Shown: piece by piece, positions 1 to 9,208 of the stretch
Position numbering within the stretch: position 1 is the first letter of the stretch
How the letters are laid out: the number at the start of each line of letters is the position of its first letter
DNA from: Xenorhabdus thuongxuanensis
GTDB taxonomy: Bacteria > Pseudomonadota > Gammaproteobacteria > Enterobacterales > Enterobacteriaceae
Length of the DNA: 64,000 nucleotides
Assembly: GCF_001908095.1 (NCBI RefSeq)
Contig: NZ_MKGR01000010.1
Location: forward strand, 1 to 64,000
Reading direction: 5' to 3'
Program-made: the position numbers and the translations under genes
Notes under the pieces: generated by a model
What the model saw: the letters and a program-made list of their open reading frames with translations, nothing else
Told to the model about the DNA's origin: nothing
Database searches by the model: none

Positions 1-82
1 TTTCCTTATTTAAGTTACGTATATTAGCTTGAACATCTATATCGTAACGGAAAGGTGTTTTTCTTGGTATAACCCTTGAACT

Positions 83-105
83 CCACCCGCATAGCGGGTG
101 GTTTT
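83..105 (+). terminator. Short GC-rich hairpin followed by TTTT
   Basis: An 8-bp perfect stem (CCACCCGC / GCGGGTGG) with a 3-base loop is followed by four T. It may terminate a gene that ends before the window. No coding sequence is recognisable in bases 1-154. Confidence 0.45.
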
Positions 106-154
106 ATGTTTAAGAAGCTAACGCATCTTAAACTGGCTAAAGCCATAATTAATG

Positions 155-190
155 AAAAAGGGTATAATTCTTACTAATTATACCCTTTTT
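155..190. terminator. Bidirectional terminator after the methyltransferase pair
   Basis: A 15-bp perfect inverted repeat (155-169 with 176-190), A-rich at one foot and T-rich at the other, lies 4 bases beyond the stop of the leftward methyltransferase gene. It would act as an intrinsic terminator in either direction. Confidence 0.8.
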
Positions 191-193
191 CAT

Positions 194-1705
194 TCAATCA
201 ACCTTTTTCAATATTATCAGTCTTTCACTATTTATGGAATTAGCTTTATGCAAATCATATCTTTTATATACATCTAATTTAATATCATCGACAGAACTAA
301 AACCATTCTCTTCTGCTATCATTTTAAGGTATGTTGGTGTATCAAGGTTAAATAGCTTACCGCCTAATGTAGTTTGATTATGCCCTACTACCAACGCAAA
401 AGTGCCACTACTCTTTAGCATGGCCCACACATTTTTGAACATTAGTTGCATATCAGAAAAATAGCGATATACAATGAAAGGCATCGCCTGTCGACGGAAA
501 CCATCGTCACTACCAAGAGAATTTAACATATTATTACAAAGCTTATGCAACTCAATATTTATCTCTTTCGTATTTTGTTCTAACTCTAATCTTAAAAGTT
601 TTTCTTCTTTTTTTGTCAATTCTCTCGAACCAATAAGATTATTTTCTAACTCTTTTACTTGTTTTGGAGATGACAGTCCTAACCAAATCAGGCTTAATCG
701 TTGTGTATCTATATATGGCAGAGCTGTTGCATAAGGAGGGCTGGTTATAGCAGCACTGTACTCTTTATAATCGAGGAGGCTTTCTGTATCTCGAATATCA
801 ATATTATGAGCCCGGCTACTAATATGAACATTATCAAAATGACATACTCTTTTTATAGCATTTATACTAAGTGCAATTTCAGATACCGTATTATTAATCT
901 TTGTCAAAACATCAATATCAGGGTATGGGCTTGTGCGACGTCTAATTCTCAAATCAGCAGGTTCCTGCAAAGAATATTCTCGCAGATTATTTGAACATAC
1001 ACAGAGAAATACATTCCTAATATCATTATTATCAATCAGAACCTTTGATAATTGTAATAAACACTCAAATATTTTAAAGTAATTTTGATCTAGCCATCTT
1101 GATAAATATTCACTTCGCTCATCAATCTTGATAACCACATCGTTATATTTTTTTCGACACTGAGTGATAACAAGGTCTGAGTATCGAATTAACTCATCGC
1201 CAGAAATTTTTACAGTTGAAAGCTTCGCGTTAGATAAAAAACAAGCTAATGGATTATAATCAAACCCTTCTGAGCATATGCCATTTAGCATTGCTTCATA
1301 GAGTGTTGTGCCACTCCCACAGAATGGTTCAAGTATCTTATCATTTTCTTTTATACCGCAAAGATTAATTATAGATGATACAATTTGCGGATTAAATTTT
1401 CCTTTATATTCATGCAATCCATGTGCGCCATATCTTGTTGATTGTTTTTTGTGGGAACCAACTTTAGGGCAAGATGCTTCTTTTAAAGCCTGATATGTTA
1501 TTTCTTCGCCATTACCCCATGGTATTGATTTAATATAAGTTAATTTCTTTAAATTATTTAAGTAAGAGCTATCCTTCTGAATATTAAGAAATATACCTTC
1601 GGGTGAAACCGAATAACTAACTTGAGGGAAGAGTAATTGAACTTCCTTTTCAGCAAACTCTCTTTCATATTGAAACATACTATAATCAGGAAATTTTAAC
1701 AACAT
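194..1705 (-). CDS. DNA (cytosine-N4/adenine-N6) methyltransferase, larger of a pair
   Basis: Amino-group DNA methyltransferase of 503 residues. The S-adenosylmethionine loop is visible as EPFCGSGTT near residue 128 and the catalytic TSPPY motif lies near residue 320. The motif order is therefore SAM loop first, catalytic loop second. The segment before the SAM loop (HGLHEYKGKFNPQIV) is the family-typical lead-in, also present in the neighbour. It lies 9 bases downstream of a second methyltransferase on the same strand, so the two are very probably co-transcribed. Paired methyltransferases often serve the two strands of an asymmetric recognition site. No restriction endonuclease gene is visible on either side within the window. 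Target sequence and the base modified cannot be deduced here. The function is secure at family level only. Confidence 0.88.
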   Translation of the reverse strand: MLLKFPDYSMFQYEREFAEKEVQLLFPQVSYSVSPEGIFLNIQKDSSYLNNLKKLTYIKSIPWGNGEEITYQALKEASCPKVGSHKKQSTRYGAHGLHEYKGKFNPQIVSSIINLCGIKENDKILEPFCGSGTTLYEAMLNGICSEGFDYNPLACFLSNAKLSTVKISGDELIRYSDLVITQCRKKYNDVVIKIDERSEYLSRWLDQNYFKIFECLLQLSKVLIDNNDIRNVFLCVCSNNLREYSLQEPADLRIRRRTSPYPDIDVLTKINNTVSEIALSINAIKRVCHFDNVHISSRAHNIDIRDTESLLDYKEYSAAITSPPYATALPYIDTQRLSLIWLGLSSPKQVKELENNLIGSRELTKKEEKLLRLELEQNTKEINIELHKLCNNMLNSLGSDDGFRRQAMPFIVYRYFSDMQLMFKNVWAMLKSSGTFALVVGHNQTTLGGKLFNLDTPTYLKMIAEENGFSSVDDIKLDVYKRYDLHKANSINSERLIILKKVD

Positions 1706-1714
1706 GATTAAGCC

Positions 1715-2818
1715 TTATTTTTTTAAAACGACAATTGTTTCTTCTTTAATATTAGCATGATTTAAATTAAACGATTTTCTACTAGACTTTATCACCCTAT
1801 TAAACTTCCCTACAGACATTAATCCAATACTCTTAGCTGCTTCCTCAATTAACAAGGCATTATCTACTAACTTTCCATGTATTTTAGAGCGACCTACAAC
1901 TATTGCAATATAGCCGTCTTTTATCAAAACATTATCAATCATCAGTAGTGTTTTTGACATTTGATGATAAAAATCCATTTCGGTATGATGATTTTTTTTA
2001 AAGAAATGGGCCCTTGCACCAATCTCGCTTTCCTTAACGGAAACCGGATCATAACCTAACCACCACATACGATACTTATGATACAACCAATATTCATAAG
2101 CATTTGGGTATGGTGGCGAGGTAATTACAAGGCCTATTTCTGATGAAATATCAGACTTATCAATCTTTAAAACATCTTTATTTATGACACTAACCTTAGG
2201 AGCATTTTTATCAACTTTTACCGTCTCAAGTAGCTTTTCACAGCTATTCTCAAAAAGTTTATACACATCATTTGTTGTTATCTTTTTTTCAACTGCCGCA
2301 TATCTCGTATCACTTTCCTGATTTGATACTCGAACAAGTATACTTGACAGTGCTAAATTTAATGCATTATATACTGCTTGATTTTCAGAATAATTTTCTA
2401 TCGCTTTTCTAAACTTTGAAATTTCTTCTTGAATATCAGTTCTAAACCAATGATCAACGTTTGGGATATTATTTCCAACGATAAAATCTTTTCGATTCTT
2501 GGCATCTACCAGTACGTTTTTATAAGCACATCTAAAATCATCCGGTAATACTGAAGTTTTCACTCTGCTGATAAGGCACGCGATAGGGTTTAAGTCAATA
2601 CCAATAGATTCATATCCCATTTTTTGGGCTACCGACATTGTAGTCCCTGAACCACAAAAAGGATCTAATATTACGCCTTTTTTAGGAGCTAGTTCCCTAA
2701 TTAACTGTTCTGGTATTTCAGGAATAAATTTTGCTGGATACGGATGTATTGAATGTAGACCATCCTTATTATTGCTTCCAGAAAAATCCCAATCCAACTC
2801 TTTTAACCTTTCCAACAT
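1715..2818 (-). CDS. DNA methyltransferase, smaller of a pair
   Basis: Second amino-group DNA methyltransferase, 367 residues. It has the lead-in IHPYPAKFIPEIP near residue 24, the SAM-binding DPFCGSGTT near residue 52 and the catalytic TSPPYPNAYEYW near residue 232. The arrangement matches the neighbouring 503-residue enzyme, but the two differ in length and in the target-recognition part. It is the promoter-proximal gene of the pair. Upstream lie only a decayed integrase tail and an IS element, so any cognate restriction gene has either been lost or lies outside the window. It could act as an orphan modification enzyme or as a relic of a type II system. Confidence 0.88.
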   Translation of the reverse strand: MLERLKELDWDFSGSNNKDGLHSIHPYPAKFIPEIPEQLIRELAPKKGVILDPFCGSGTTMSVAQKMGYESIGIDLNPIACLISRVKTSVLPDDFRCAYKNVLVDAKNRKDFIVGNNIPNVDHWFRTDIQEEISKFRKAIENYSENQAVYNALNLALSSILVRVSNQESDTRYAAVEKKITTNDVYKLFENSCEKLLETVKVDKNAPKVSVINKDVLKIDKSDISSEIGLVITSPPYPNAYEYWLYHKYRMWWLGYDPVSVKESEIGARAHFFKKNHHTEMDFYHQMSKTLLMIDNVLIKDGYIAIVVGRSKIHGKLVDNALLIEEAAKSIGLMSVGKFNRVIKSSRKSFNLNHANIKEETIVVLKK

Positions 2819-2892
2819 AACAAAATATTCACTTTATAAAATTAGACTACAATATAATGAAAGAGCTCAATTTAATTACTGATCAACAATCA

Positions 2893-3056
2893 TTATCTGA
2901 AAAAAATGGTAATACGGTTCGAATCGAATTTTCATCAATATAATTTGCCCACCACTGCAACATAAGTCTACGCTCCTCCTTATGTATTAAGCCACACGAA
3001 CATTATTGCGTTCCTGATGGCTCATCTGGCATTCTACCGCATCCTTTGATCATAGA
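2893..3056 (-). pseudogene. Decayed C-terminal tail of a P4-type integrase
   Basis: Reading leftward from about 3040 gives DAVECQMSHQERNNVRVA and then a stop. One base out of frame the reading resumes as EERRLMLQWWANYID. Together these match the C-terminal end of P4-like tyrosine recombinases (a serine-histidine-rich stretch, then ...RRxMMQWWADYLD). The piece has an internal frameshift, and its upstream side ends at the IS element, so it is a dead remnant. It marks this block, beyond the leuX tRNA, as part of a former integrative element. The identification is from remembered family motifs. Confidence 0.65.
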
Positions 3057-3059
3057 CTA

Positions 3060-3969
3060 GGGAGTGTTGATGTTTTGTGAGGGATTATTAGACAGCATGA
3101 TGATTTGGTATAATTCCTTTCGCCAAAAAACAACCAGACCTCACCATCATGCCGCGAACTATGTTAACAGATCTCCATTGGAATAAGCTATCTGCGTTAA
3201 TGCAACACACGGGTTGGGTTTATGAAAAGCCTAGGCACCGTTTGACCTTGGAAGGCATTCTTTATCGAATGAGAACGCGCATTCCCTGGCGCGATTTACC
3301 GCCAGAATTCGGCAAATGGCATAGCGTCTTTTCGCGTTTTAATGCCGGGTCAAAGAAAGGGAGTTTACAGCTCATTTTCAAATGGTTATCTGGGATTGCA
3401 GACAGGGAATGGTTGTTTATTGATGGCAGTATTGTCCGGACTCATCAGCATAGTGCAGGAGCGGATTCAGAGAAGGATGAAGCGATGGGTAAAAGTCGTG
3501 GTGGACATTCAACTAAAATCCATTTGGCCGTCGATAGTTTCGGCTTACCGATTCATTTTGAATTATCCGGGGGACAAGTGCATGACATTGTTCATGCTGA
3601 AAGTTTAGTCGAACACTCTCCCCCTTCGGACTTTGTGATAACTGACAAAGGGTACGATAGTCAGTCTTTCAGAAGTCATATTGAACAGCAAGGAGCCACA
3701 CCGATTATTCCCTACCGAAAAAATAGCCGAAAATCGGACAAGCAAATTGATAAGCGTTTATACCGTTATCGACATTTGGTGGAAAATGCGGTTGCTCGAA
3801 TAAAACATTTTCGTGTAATAGTAACAGGATACGATAAGCTTGAACTGAATTACGCCAGTATGTTGGCTCTGGCGTTTATCATTGTCTGGTTGCCCATGTG
3901 GGCTGAATGAATTATGACCTTAAAAAATCAACAGCCCCTAATAATCCCTCACAAAACATCAAAACGCCC
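3060..3969 (+). mobile_element. Complete IS5-family insertion sequence
   Basis: About 910 bp bounded by near-perfect terminal inverted repeats of roughly 30 bp. The left end reads GTTGATGTTTTGTGAGGGA from 3067 and the right end carries its complement (TCCCTCACAAAACATCAA) at about 3946-3963, with two mismatches near the tips. A TA dinucleotide flanks both ends (3058-3059 and 3970-3971), consistent with the TA target duplication of IS427-type IS5 elements. It carries one intact transposase gene and is probably recently active. Confidence 0.88.
3149..3910 (+). CDS. IS5-family transposase
   Basis: DDE transposase of 253 residues in a single uninterrupted frame, the only gene of the surrounding insertion sequence. 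The N-terminal helix-turn-helix part contains RMRTRIPWRDLPPEFG near residue 44. Catalytic acidic residues are seen in FIDGSIVRTHQ (about residue 91), DKGYDSQ (about 165) and LVENAVARIKHF (about 210). The reading frame is continuous where related IS427 elements often need a frameshift. The ATG lies about 90 bases inside the left inverted repeat. Confidence 0.93.
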   Translation: MPRTMLTDLHWNKLSALMQHTGWVYEKPRHRLTLEGILYRMRTRIPWRDLPPEFGKWHSVFSRFNAGSKKGSLQLIFKWLSGIADREWLFIDGSIVRTHQHSAGADSEKDEAMGKSRGGHSTKIHLAVDSFGLPIHFELSGGQVHDIVHAESLVEHSPPSDFVITDKGYDSQSFRSHIEQQGATPIIPYRKNSRKSDKQIDKRLYRYRHLVENAVARIKHFRVIVTGYDKLELNYASMLALAFIIVWLPMWAE

Positions 3970-4002
3970 TATTATCAGCCAGACGCTTTAAATAATCATT
4001 AC

Positions 4003-5526
4003 TTACAACATCGGATAAATCCCCGGCCCAATCGGCAACCCAGCAAAATACCATCCTACTAATAACACTATCCAAACAGTATAAAACACCAGTGGATAAG
4101 GCAGTATTAATGTGTAATAAGTGCCTAACTGGGCATTTTTATAATAACGCTGGAGAAATCCCAAGAAGAGCGGCACAAAAGGTGATAACGGTGCTAAGGG
4201 CAAGACAGCAGAATCAGAAATACGGAAGACTATCTGGGCAAAAGCAGGGTGAAAACCCAGCAAGACAAACATCGGCACAAAAATCGGCGCCAGAATCGAC
4301 CAGATGGCCGATCCACTCGCGATAAACATACACAGGAAAGAGGATAAGAACATTAACCCGATGAAAGCCGGAACACCTGTCATGCCTAAAGTTTCCAGTA
4401 TGTCGGTTAACCCTATCGCCATAAATTTGCCCATATTGCTCCAGTTAAAGAAAGCAACAAATTGCGCCAAAGGGAAGACCATGATGATAAAACCCGCCAT
4501 GCTTTTCATGGGATCAACCAGCAGCTCAGGAATATCATTAGGTTTTTTTATCTGTTTTATGGAAACACCATAGGTAATCGAAACCACAAAGAAAAACAGG
4601 ATAATGACAGGCACGATCCCTTTTATAAATGGCGATGGAATAATTGTTCCGGTCTGTGGATCACGCAGTAAGGCATTTTCAGGGACGACCAATAACGCAA
4701 TAATTCCAATGAAAACCAATGCTGATAGGCCACTCATTAACAATCCACGGTTCTGTTGCGGGGTGAGTTTTTCCAGCTTCTCATTGTGATTACCTTTCCA
4801 TGCGGGAAGACGTGGCTCTACAAACTTATCCGTTAAAATTGCCCCTGCAATTGTCAGGACAATCACCGACGTTGCCATAAAATACCAGTTATCAATGACA
4901 CTAACTTGTAAATCGGAATCAAGTATTTTGGCTGCTTCTGTGCTGATACCCGATAACAGAACATCGGTTGTAACAATCAATAAGTTCGCAGTAAATCCCG
5001 AAGCAACTCCCGCAATCGCAGCCAGTAATCCTGCAACGGGATGTCGGCCTACTGCAATAAAAATCAGTGCCCCTAGCGGTGGCATAATAACGAGCGCTGC
5101 ATCCGAAGAAATATGGCTAAAAAAGGCAATAAATAGCACCATATAACTGGCATAACGTTGATTAATGCCAGAAGCCATTTTGTACATCAGGGCTTGCAAT
5201 AACCCGACTTTTTCCGCAAGCCCCGCACCAATAACCAAGGCTAATATGGCACCAAGTGGGGTAAAACTACTGAAATTTTTAACGATATTCGGTAAGATCC
5301 ACTGTAATCCTTCAGCGCCCAATAAATTTTTAACTCTGATAAGTTCTCCATTGGTGGGATTTTTTACACTCAAATCAAACCAGGAAAAAATAGCCGTTGC
5401 TATCATTAATACAGCGGTTAAATAAACGAATAAAACAAAAGGATTTGGAATTTTATTTCCGATTCTTTCAATCCAACCAAGAATACGCCCCGGACTTTTA
5501 TTTACAGGAATAGTTGCTTCACTCAT
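4003..5526 (-). CDS. abgT: AbgT-family p-aminobenzoyl-glutamate transporter
   Basis: Inner-membrane transporter of about 507 residues that resembles E. coli AbgT along its length, for example LGAILALVIGAGLAEKVG, FFSHISSDAALVIMPP and the C-terminal LPIGPGIYP. It imports p-aminobenzoyl-glutamate, a folate breakdown product, or acts as an antiporter in some relatives. I chose the ATG at 5526 (MSEATIPVNK) because AAGGAA lies just upstream and E. coli AbgT starts at the same place; a longer reading to 5577 overlaps abgA. It follows abgA by about 40 bases in one operon. No abgB is found between them, unlike in E. coli. Confidence 0.92.
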   Translation of the reverse strand: MSEATIPVNKSPGRILGWIERIGNKIPNPFVLFVYLTAVLMIATAIFSWFDLSVKNPTNGELIRVKNLLGAEGLQWILPNIVKNFSSFTPLGAILALVIGAGLAEKVGLLQALMYKMASGINQRYASYMVLFIAFFSHISSDAALVIMPPLGALIFIAVGRHPVAGLLAAIAGVASGFTANLLIVTTDVLLSGISTEAAKILDSDLQVSVIDNWYFMATSVIVLTIAGAILTDKFVEPRLPAWKGNHNEKLEKLTPQQNRGLLMSGLSALVFIGIIALLVVPENALLRDPQTGTIIPSPFIKGIVPVIILFFFVVSITYGVSIKQIKKPNDIPELLVDPMKSMAGFIIMVFPLAQFVAFFNWSNMGKFMAIGLTDILETLGMTGVPAFIGLMFLSSFLCMFIASGSAIWSILAPIFVPMFVLLGFHPAFAQIVFRISDSAVLPLAPLSPFVPLFLGFLQRYYKNAQLGTYYTLILPYPLVFYTVWIVLLVGWYFAGLPIGPGIYPML

Positions 5527-5566
5527 CGTTATTTCCTTTGTGCTTGCTGTCGTTATTATTTTGTCA

Positions 5567-6889
5567 TCAGGTAGCATCGAAATAAGGGAGATGCAGTGCG
5601 ATAGTCGCCAAGGTTTTTACTGCGGTTGTCATCACATTTTCATCAAAGTCAAACCGCTCATTATGGTGACCCGCGCTCAGTTCTGCGCCGAAAATAAGGT
5701 AGGTAGCTTGACCGCCATTCGCTTTGACACGTTCCATAAAATAGGTCGCGTCCTCCGATCCCGCAGATTGCTGACGGCTTTTGACAACAGACGAAAGCTC
5801 TGGAATATATTGCTGGGCTTGCTGGTAAATAAAATCGACCCATGCAGGGCTAGGTGGGCTACTTTGCGCAGCTCCCATTAACGCTATTTCATATTCAACA
5901 CCCTGCATTTTTGCTGCCCCATCAATAATATTCAAGGCTTGATGGTAAACAAACTCATTGATCTCATTGGTTTTACCGCGTGTCTCCACTTTCATTAATG
6001 CGTGGTCAGGAATAATATTACGGCCAATACCTGCCCGTAACACCCCAACGTTAATTCGTGAACTACCCTCGCTGTGGTGAGCAATAGCATGCAACCCTAA
6101 AGTTGCGTGAGTGGCAGCTAACAAAGCATTTTTTCCCTCTTCAGGTTTGGCGCCAGAATGGGCGGCAACGCCACGATAAGTGATATCGATTTTGGTAGTG
6201 GCAAAAAAATTATCACTCCCGCAGACTAGTTCTCCTTGAGGCACACCAAGGCCAATATGGATAGCGATAAATAAATCAACATCATCGACTACCCCCGCTT
6301 CCACCATTGATTTTGCCCCTCGTGTTCCCTCTTCCGCAGGCTGAAAAATCAGTTTTATTTTTCCTGTCAGTTGGCTTTCATATTTTTTCAAGATATGGGC
6401 AAGCCCCAGGCCGATTGCTGTATGACCATCGTGCCCACAGGCATGCATCATATTTGCGTTGCAAGAGGAAAAACCTTCCGCGTAAGGGAGATGTCGATGA
6501 GTTTGCGCCTCATTCTGGTCAAGGGCATCCATATCAACCCGAAAAGCCAGAGTTGACCCAGGTTTGCCTGTATCGAGTGTCGCAACAATGCCCGTAAATC
6601 CACCTGAAAAATGAGGCAGCCATGCGGTCAAAGCGCCCTGCTTAATCGCGCGCTGTTCCTGTGCTTGTAATGCCTGCTCCGGCGGTACACCCATTCGGGC
6701 GTCTGCTTTGATAACCTCTTTTCCCATTTTCAGGCTATAACCTAAACAATGCAGTTCATCTGCCACGACAGTTGCGGTTCTGAATTCGAACCAACCTGAT
6801 TCAGCAAACTGATGAAAATCACGGCGCCAGCTTTGTAATTTTCCGGCTATTTGCTGAATAGATTCGCTTAATAAAATATCCATAATCAT
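5567..6889 (-). CDS. abgA: M20-family aminobenzoyl-glutamate hydrolase subunit A
   Basis: Zinc-dependent amidohydrolase of 440 residues, length and sequence like E. coli AbgA (436). It shows the M20 metal motif MMHACGHDGHTA near residue 147 and the glutamate pair in FQPAEEGTRGA near residue 184. In E. coli AbgA works with AbgB to cleave p-aminobenzoyl-glutamate to p-aminobenzoate and glutamate; here the AbgB partner is missing from the operon. It is transcribed leftward with abgT and divergently from the LysR gene. The start could be the ATG at 6889 or two codons further in. Substrate is inferred from the neighbours. Confidence 0.9.
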   Translation of the reverse strand: MIMDILLSESIQQIAGKLQSWRRDFHQFAESGWFEFRTATVVADELHCLGYSLKMGKEVIKADARMGVPPEQALQAQEQRAIKQGALTAWLPHFSGGFTGIVATLDTGKPGSTLAFRVDMDALDQNEAQTHRHLPYAEGFSSCNANMMHACGHDGHTAIGLGLAHILKKYESQLTGKIKLIFQPAEEGTRGAKSMVEAGVVDDVDLFIAIHIGLGVPQGELVCGSDNFFATTKIDITYRGVAAHSGAKPEEGKNALLAATHATLGLHAIAHHSEGSSRINVGVLRAGIGRNIIPDHALMKVETRGKTNEINEFVYHQALNIIDGAAKMQGVEYEIALMGAAQSSPPSPAWVDFIYQQAQQYIPELSSVVKSRQQSAGSEDATYFMERVKANGGQATYLIFGAELSAGHHNERFDFDENVMTTAVKTLATIALHLPYFDAT

Positions 6890-7145
6890 TATCTCTTTTA
6901 GTTGTCTAAAAATATGGAGAGTGTTTTGCTTTATTTCATCAACATTGATTCACGTTAATAAATTAATTTAATCTAATTCTAATTAAATTATTTCTATTTA
7001 ATTACAAGAATAGTTAATAAATATCTTCACTCTTTAATGTGGAACCTATTTTTATTACTCCACTCTAATGTAGACAGTAAATCCCATTTAAATAAGATAC
7101 AATTAACTTTTCCTATATAATTAAAAGTTATCTCAAGAGAAAAAA
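6890..7145. promoter_or_regulatory. Divergent abgA / abgR control region
   Basis: A very AT-rich spacer of 256 bases between two divergent genes, the usual place for a LysR-type operator and both promoters. It contains runs built on TTAATT/AATTAA (about 6955-7005), but I cannot fix a single T-N11-A operator by eye. Confidence 0.5.
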
Positions 7146-8045
7146 ATGACGACACCAATAAAACTCAATCAATTGCGTGCTTTTGTTGAAATCAACCGCC
7201 ATGGCAGTATCAGGGCTGCCAGTCGTTCTCTGTCACTCTCCCAACCAGCTTTAACTAAAGCAATACGCGAGTTGGAGGATGCGCTCGGTACAAAATTATT
7301 TATCCGTAGTAACCAAGGTATTCATCTAACCGAATGTGGTAAAGGTTTTCTACACCGAGCAAGCCTAATACTTGAAGAGCTTAGGATTGCTCAGGAAGAT
7401 ATTCAACAACGTATTGGATTAATTGGTGGTGTTGTTAATATTGGTGTTGCAGGCAGTATTGCACGTACCATTATGCCAAAGATCATCACACAGTTTCACC
7501 GTGATTACCCGACAGTAAAATTAAGAGTAGTAGAGGGGCAATTATTGACAATGTTGCCTCAACTCAGACAAGGCGAATTGGATTTTACCGTGAATACCTA
7601 TTATCCTGGCAGTCTGAATGCAGAATTGAATTTCGAAAAGCTGATGGAAAAAGAATATAAAATTATTGTACGGAAAGGACATCCCAAAGCGAATGCTACT
7701 TCTTTAGAGGAATTAGTGGATTGTGACTGGACTATGCCAACACCAAAAAGCACTTATTATCGTCGGTTATTTGAAAACTTTGCATCTCTGAATAAACCAC
7801 CAATCTTTAGTGTTACATGTGAAACATTGATGTCTTGCATGAGCTTAGTCGCTGAAAGTGATTTTTTAACGATTGTGGCAATAGATGTGGTTAATGAGGC
7901 TTTATTTGATCAGCAATTTGTCGCTTTAAACCTTAGAGAACAATTGCCGTTTGCGACTTTTGGACTTATTCAACGCAGGGATACAAAGCTCACTCCCGCA
8001 GGAGAACATTTAGCGAGGCTTTTTCGGATGTATTGCCGTGATTGA
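7146..8045 (+). CDS. abgR: LysR-type regulator of the abg genes
   Basis: LysR-family transcription factor, 299 residues. The N-terminal winged helix-turn-helix includes LRAFVEINRHGSIRAAS and SLSQPALTKAIRELED (residues 9-46), followed by a ligand-binding domain. E. coli AbgR is 302 residues and sits in the same divergent position to abgA, so this is taken as its equivalent, sensing the aminobenzoyl-glutamate system. A purine-rich ribosome site (CAAGAGAAAAAA) precedes the ATG. Confidence 0.85.
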   Translation: MTTPIKLNQLRAFVEINRHGSIRAASRSLSLSQPALTKAIRELEDALGTKLFIRSNQGIHLTECGKGFLHRASLILEELRIAQEDIQQRIGLIGGVVNIGVAGSIARTIMPKIITQFHRDYPTVKLRVVEGQLLTMLPQLRQGELDFTVNTYYPGSLNAELNFEKLMEKEYKIIVRKGHPKANATSLEELVDCDWTMPTPKSTYYRRLFENFASLNKPPIFSVTCETLMSCMSLVAESDFLTIVAIDVVNEALFDQQFVALNLREQLPFATFGLIQRRDTKLTPAGEHLARLFRMYCRD

Positions 8046-8140
8046 TTTTTAATTGTATCTGCTACATCGGCAAATAAATTCTGTTAGTTTATCCATTTAA
8101 TGTACTTTTTCCACATGATGAAAATAATTTACATAAGTAA

Positions 8141-8668
8141 CTACCGAATAAGTTCCCATTTATCAAATTGCTCCTTAATTTCTTTAATGGATGTCAGTTT
8201 GATCTTAGGTATGGTCACTTGTTCAAACAAGTCCGCATAACGTTTTCTGCTCTTTGGTGCGACAACGGAAATATGATGGATCATTTTCCATTTGATACTA
8301 TCCCTATTACCTTCCAGACCACCATAGCGATTGCGTTGGAATAGTGTTCTATTGACATAACGGAGCAGGCTTGAGGGTGTTGAGACATCCAATAAAATCA
8401 TCCCAGTTGCTCTAGATAACCGTTGTGGTAAACATTTTCTATAATTCCCATCTATCACCCAATTCTCTTCTTCTATTGCCATATCATGTAATGAGATGAA
8501 TTCACCTACGGAACGTTCCTGCCAGTTCGTATTGGGTAAATGAAAAAGCTGATCCAGATGAATGACCTTCAAGTTACACTTCCTTGAGATAGCATTAGCA
8601 AGCGTAGATTTACCGCTATTTGAAGGCCCCATAATGCAAATTCTATTGCCTAAATCTGAAAGTTTCAT
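8141..8668 (-). CDS. P-loop NTPase of the adenylate kinase / topology-modulation type
   Basis: Small cytoplasmic nucleotide-binding protein of about 175 residues. The Walker A loop GPSNSGKSTLA is near residue 14. Further family features are LDQLFHLPNTNWQ (about residue 38) and the WVIDGNYRKCLPQR segment (about 68). Such proteins are annotated as adenylate kinases, FlaR-like or 'topology modulation' proteins, and their cellular role is poorly known. The ATG at 8668 (MKLSDLGNRI) fits better than an upstream TTG at 8695, because the P-loop then sits near the N terminus. It lies between abgR and the leuX tRNA. Confidence 0.75.
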   Translation of the reverse strand: MKLSDLGNRICIMGPSNSGKSTLANAISRKCNLKVIHLDQLFHLPNTNWQERSVGEFISLHDMAIEEENWVIDGNYRKCLPQRLSRATGMILLDVSTPSSLLRYVNRTLFQRNRYGGLEGNRDSIKWKMIHHISVVAPKSRKRYADLFEQVTIPKIKLTSIKEIKEQFDKWELIR

Positions 8669-8823
8669 TACATCCACCAGTAGTAATAGCGCCAATTTTT
8701 GTTATCGAGATGAGAGCACACGCTCACTTACATTAATGAAGCTATGATATGAGTAAACTCATAATGATATTGATGACCAGAATTCTTATAGAAGCTTTGC
8801 AATACGTGAATTTCAGAAATAAA

Positions 8824-8852
8824 AAAAGACGCTTCTTTTTATTTAGCGTCTT
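8824..8852 (-). terminator. leuX terminator
   Basis: On the minus strand AAGACGC (8852-8846) pairs with GCGTCTT (8833-8827) and is followed by a T run. It lies directly 3' of tRNA-Leu. Confidence 0.75.
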
Positions 8853-8860
8853 AATTTATA

Positions 8861-8945
8861 TGGTGCCGAAGGCCGGACTCGAACCGGCACACCCGAAGGC
8901 GGTTGATTTTGAATCAACTGCGTCTACCGATTTCGCCACTTCGGC
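8861..8945 (-). tRNA. leuX: tRNA-Leu (anticodon CAA)
   Basis: An 85-base tRNA with the 7-bp acceptor stem GCCGAAG/CTTCGGC, encoded CCA at 8861-8863, a variable arm typical of class II tRNAs, and the anticodon stem GTTGA/TCAAC closing the loop TTCAAAA, which gives anticodon CAA. It matches E. coli leuX. leuX is a well-known attachment site for P4-type integrases, and the DNA beyond its 3' end here carries an integrase remnant and an IS element. Confidence 0.97.
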
Positions 8946-9208
8946 ACTGAAATGGTTCGGAGAACGGGGGCCATTATACCTGTCAGAAGAGCATTCGCAA
9001 CACTTATCCTTTCGATTTTGTTCAAGCGCCGAAAAAAGAATCACTTATTCTATTTTTTCACCAGACCTTTACCCGTAACGCTTAAAACCCAACCACCTTT
9101 TCCATCACATCCCGCAAATTCCTCTTCACACAATTCCCTCCAACCAATAGACAACCCATAAACTCCTTATATAATTCAAAACAATAAACTGCTATGAGGG
9201 AAATTATC

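Noticed and set aside
1..193. Copy of the leuX 3' end that would mark the far attachment site of an island
   Set aside because: I looked for the T-arm and acceptor sequence of the tRNA at the left end of the window and did not find it; it may lie outside.
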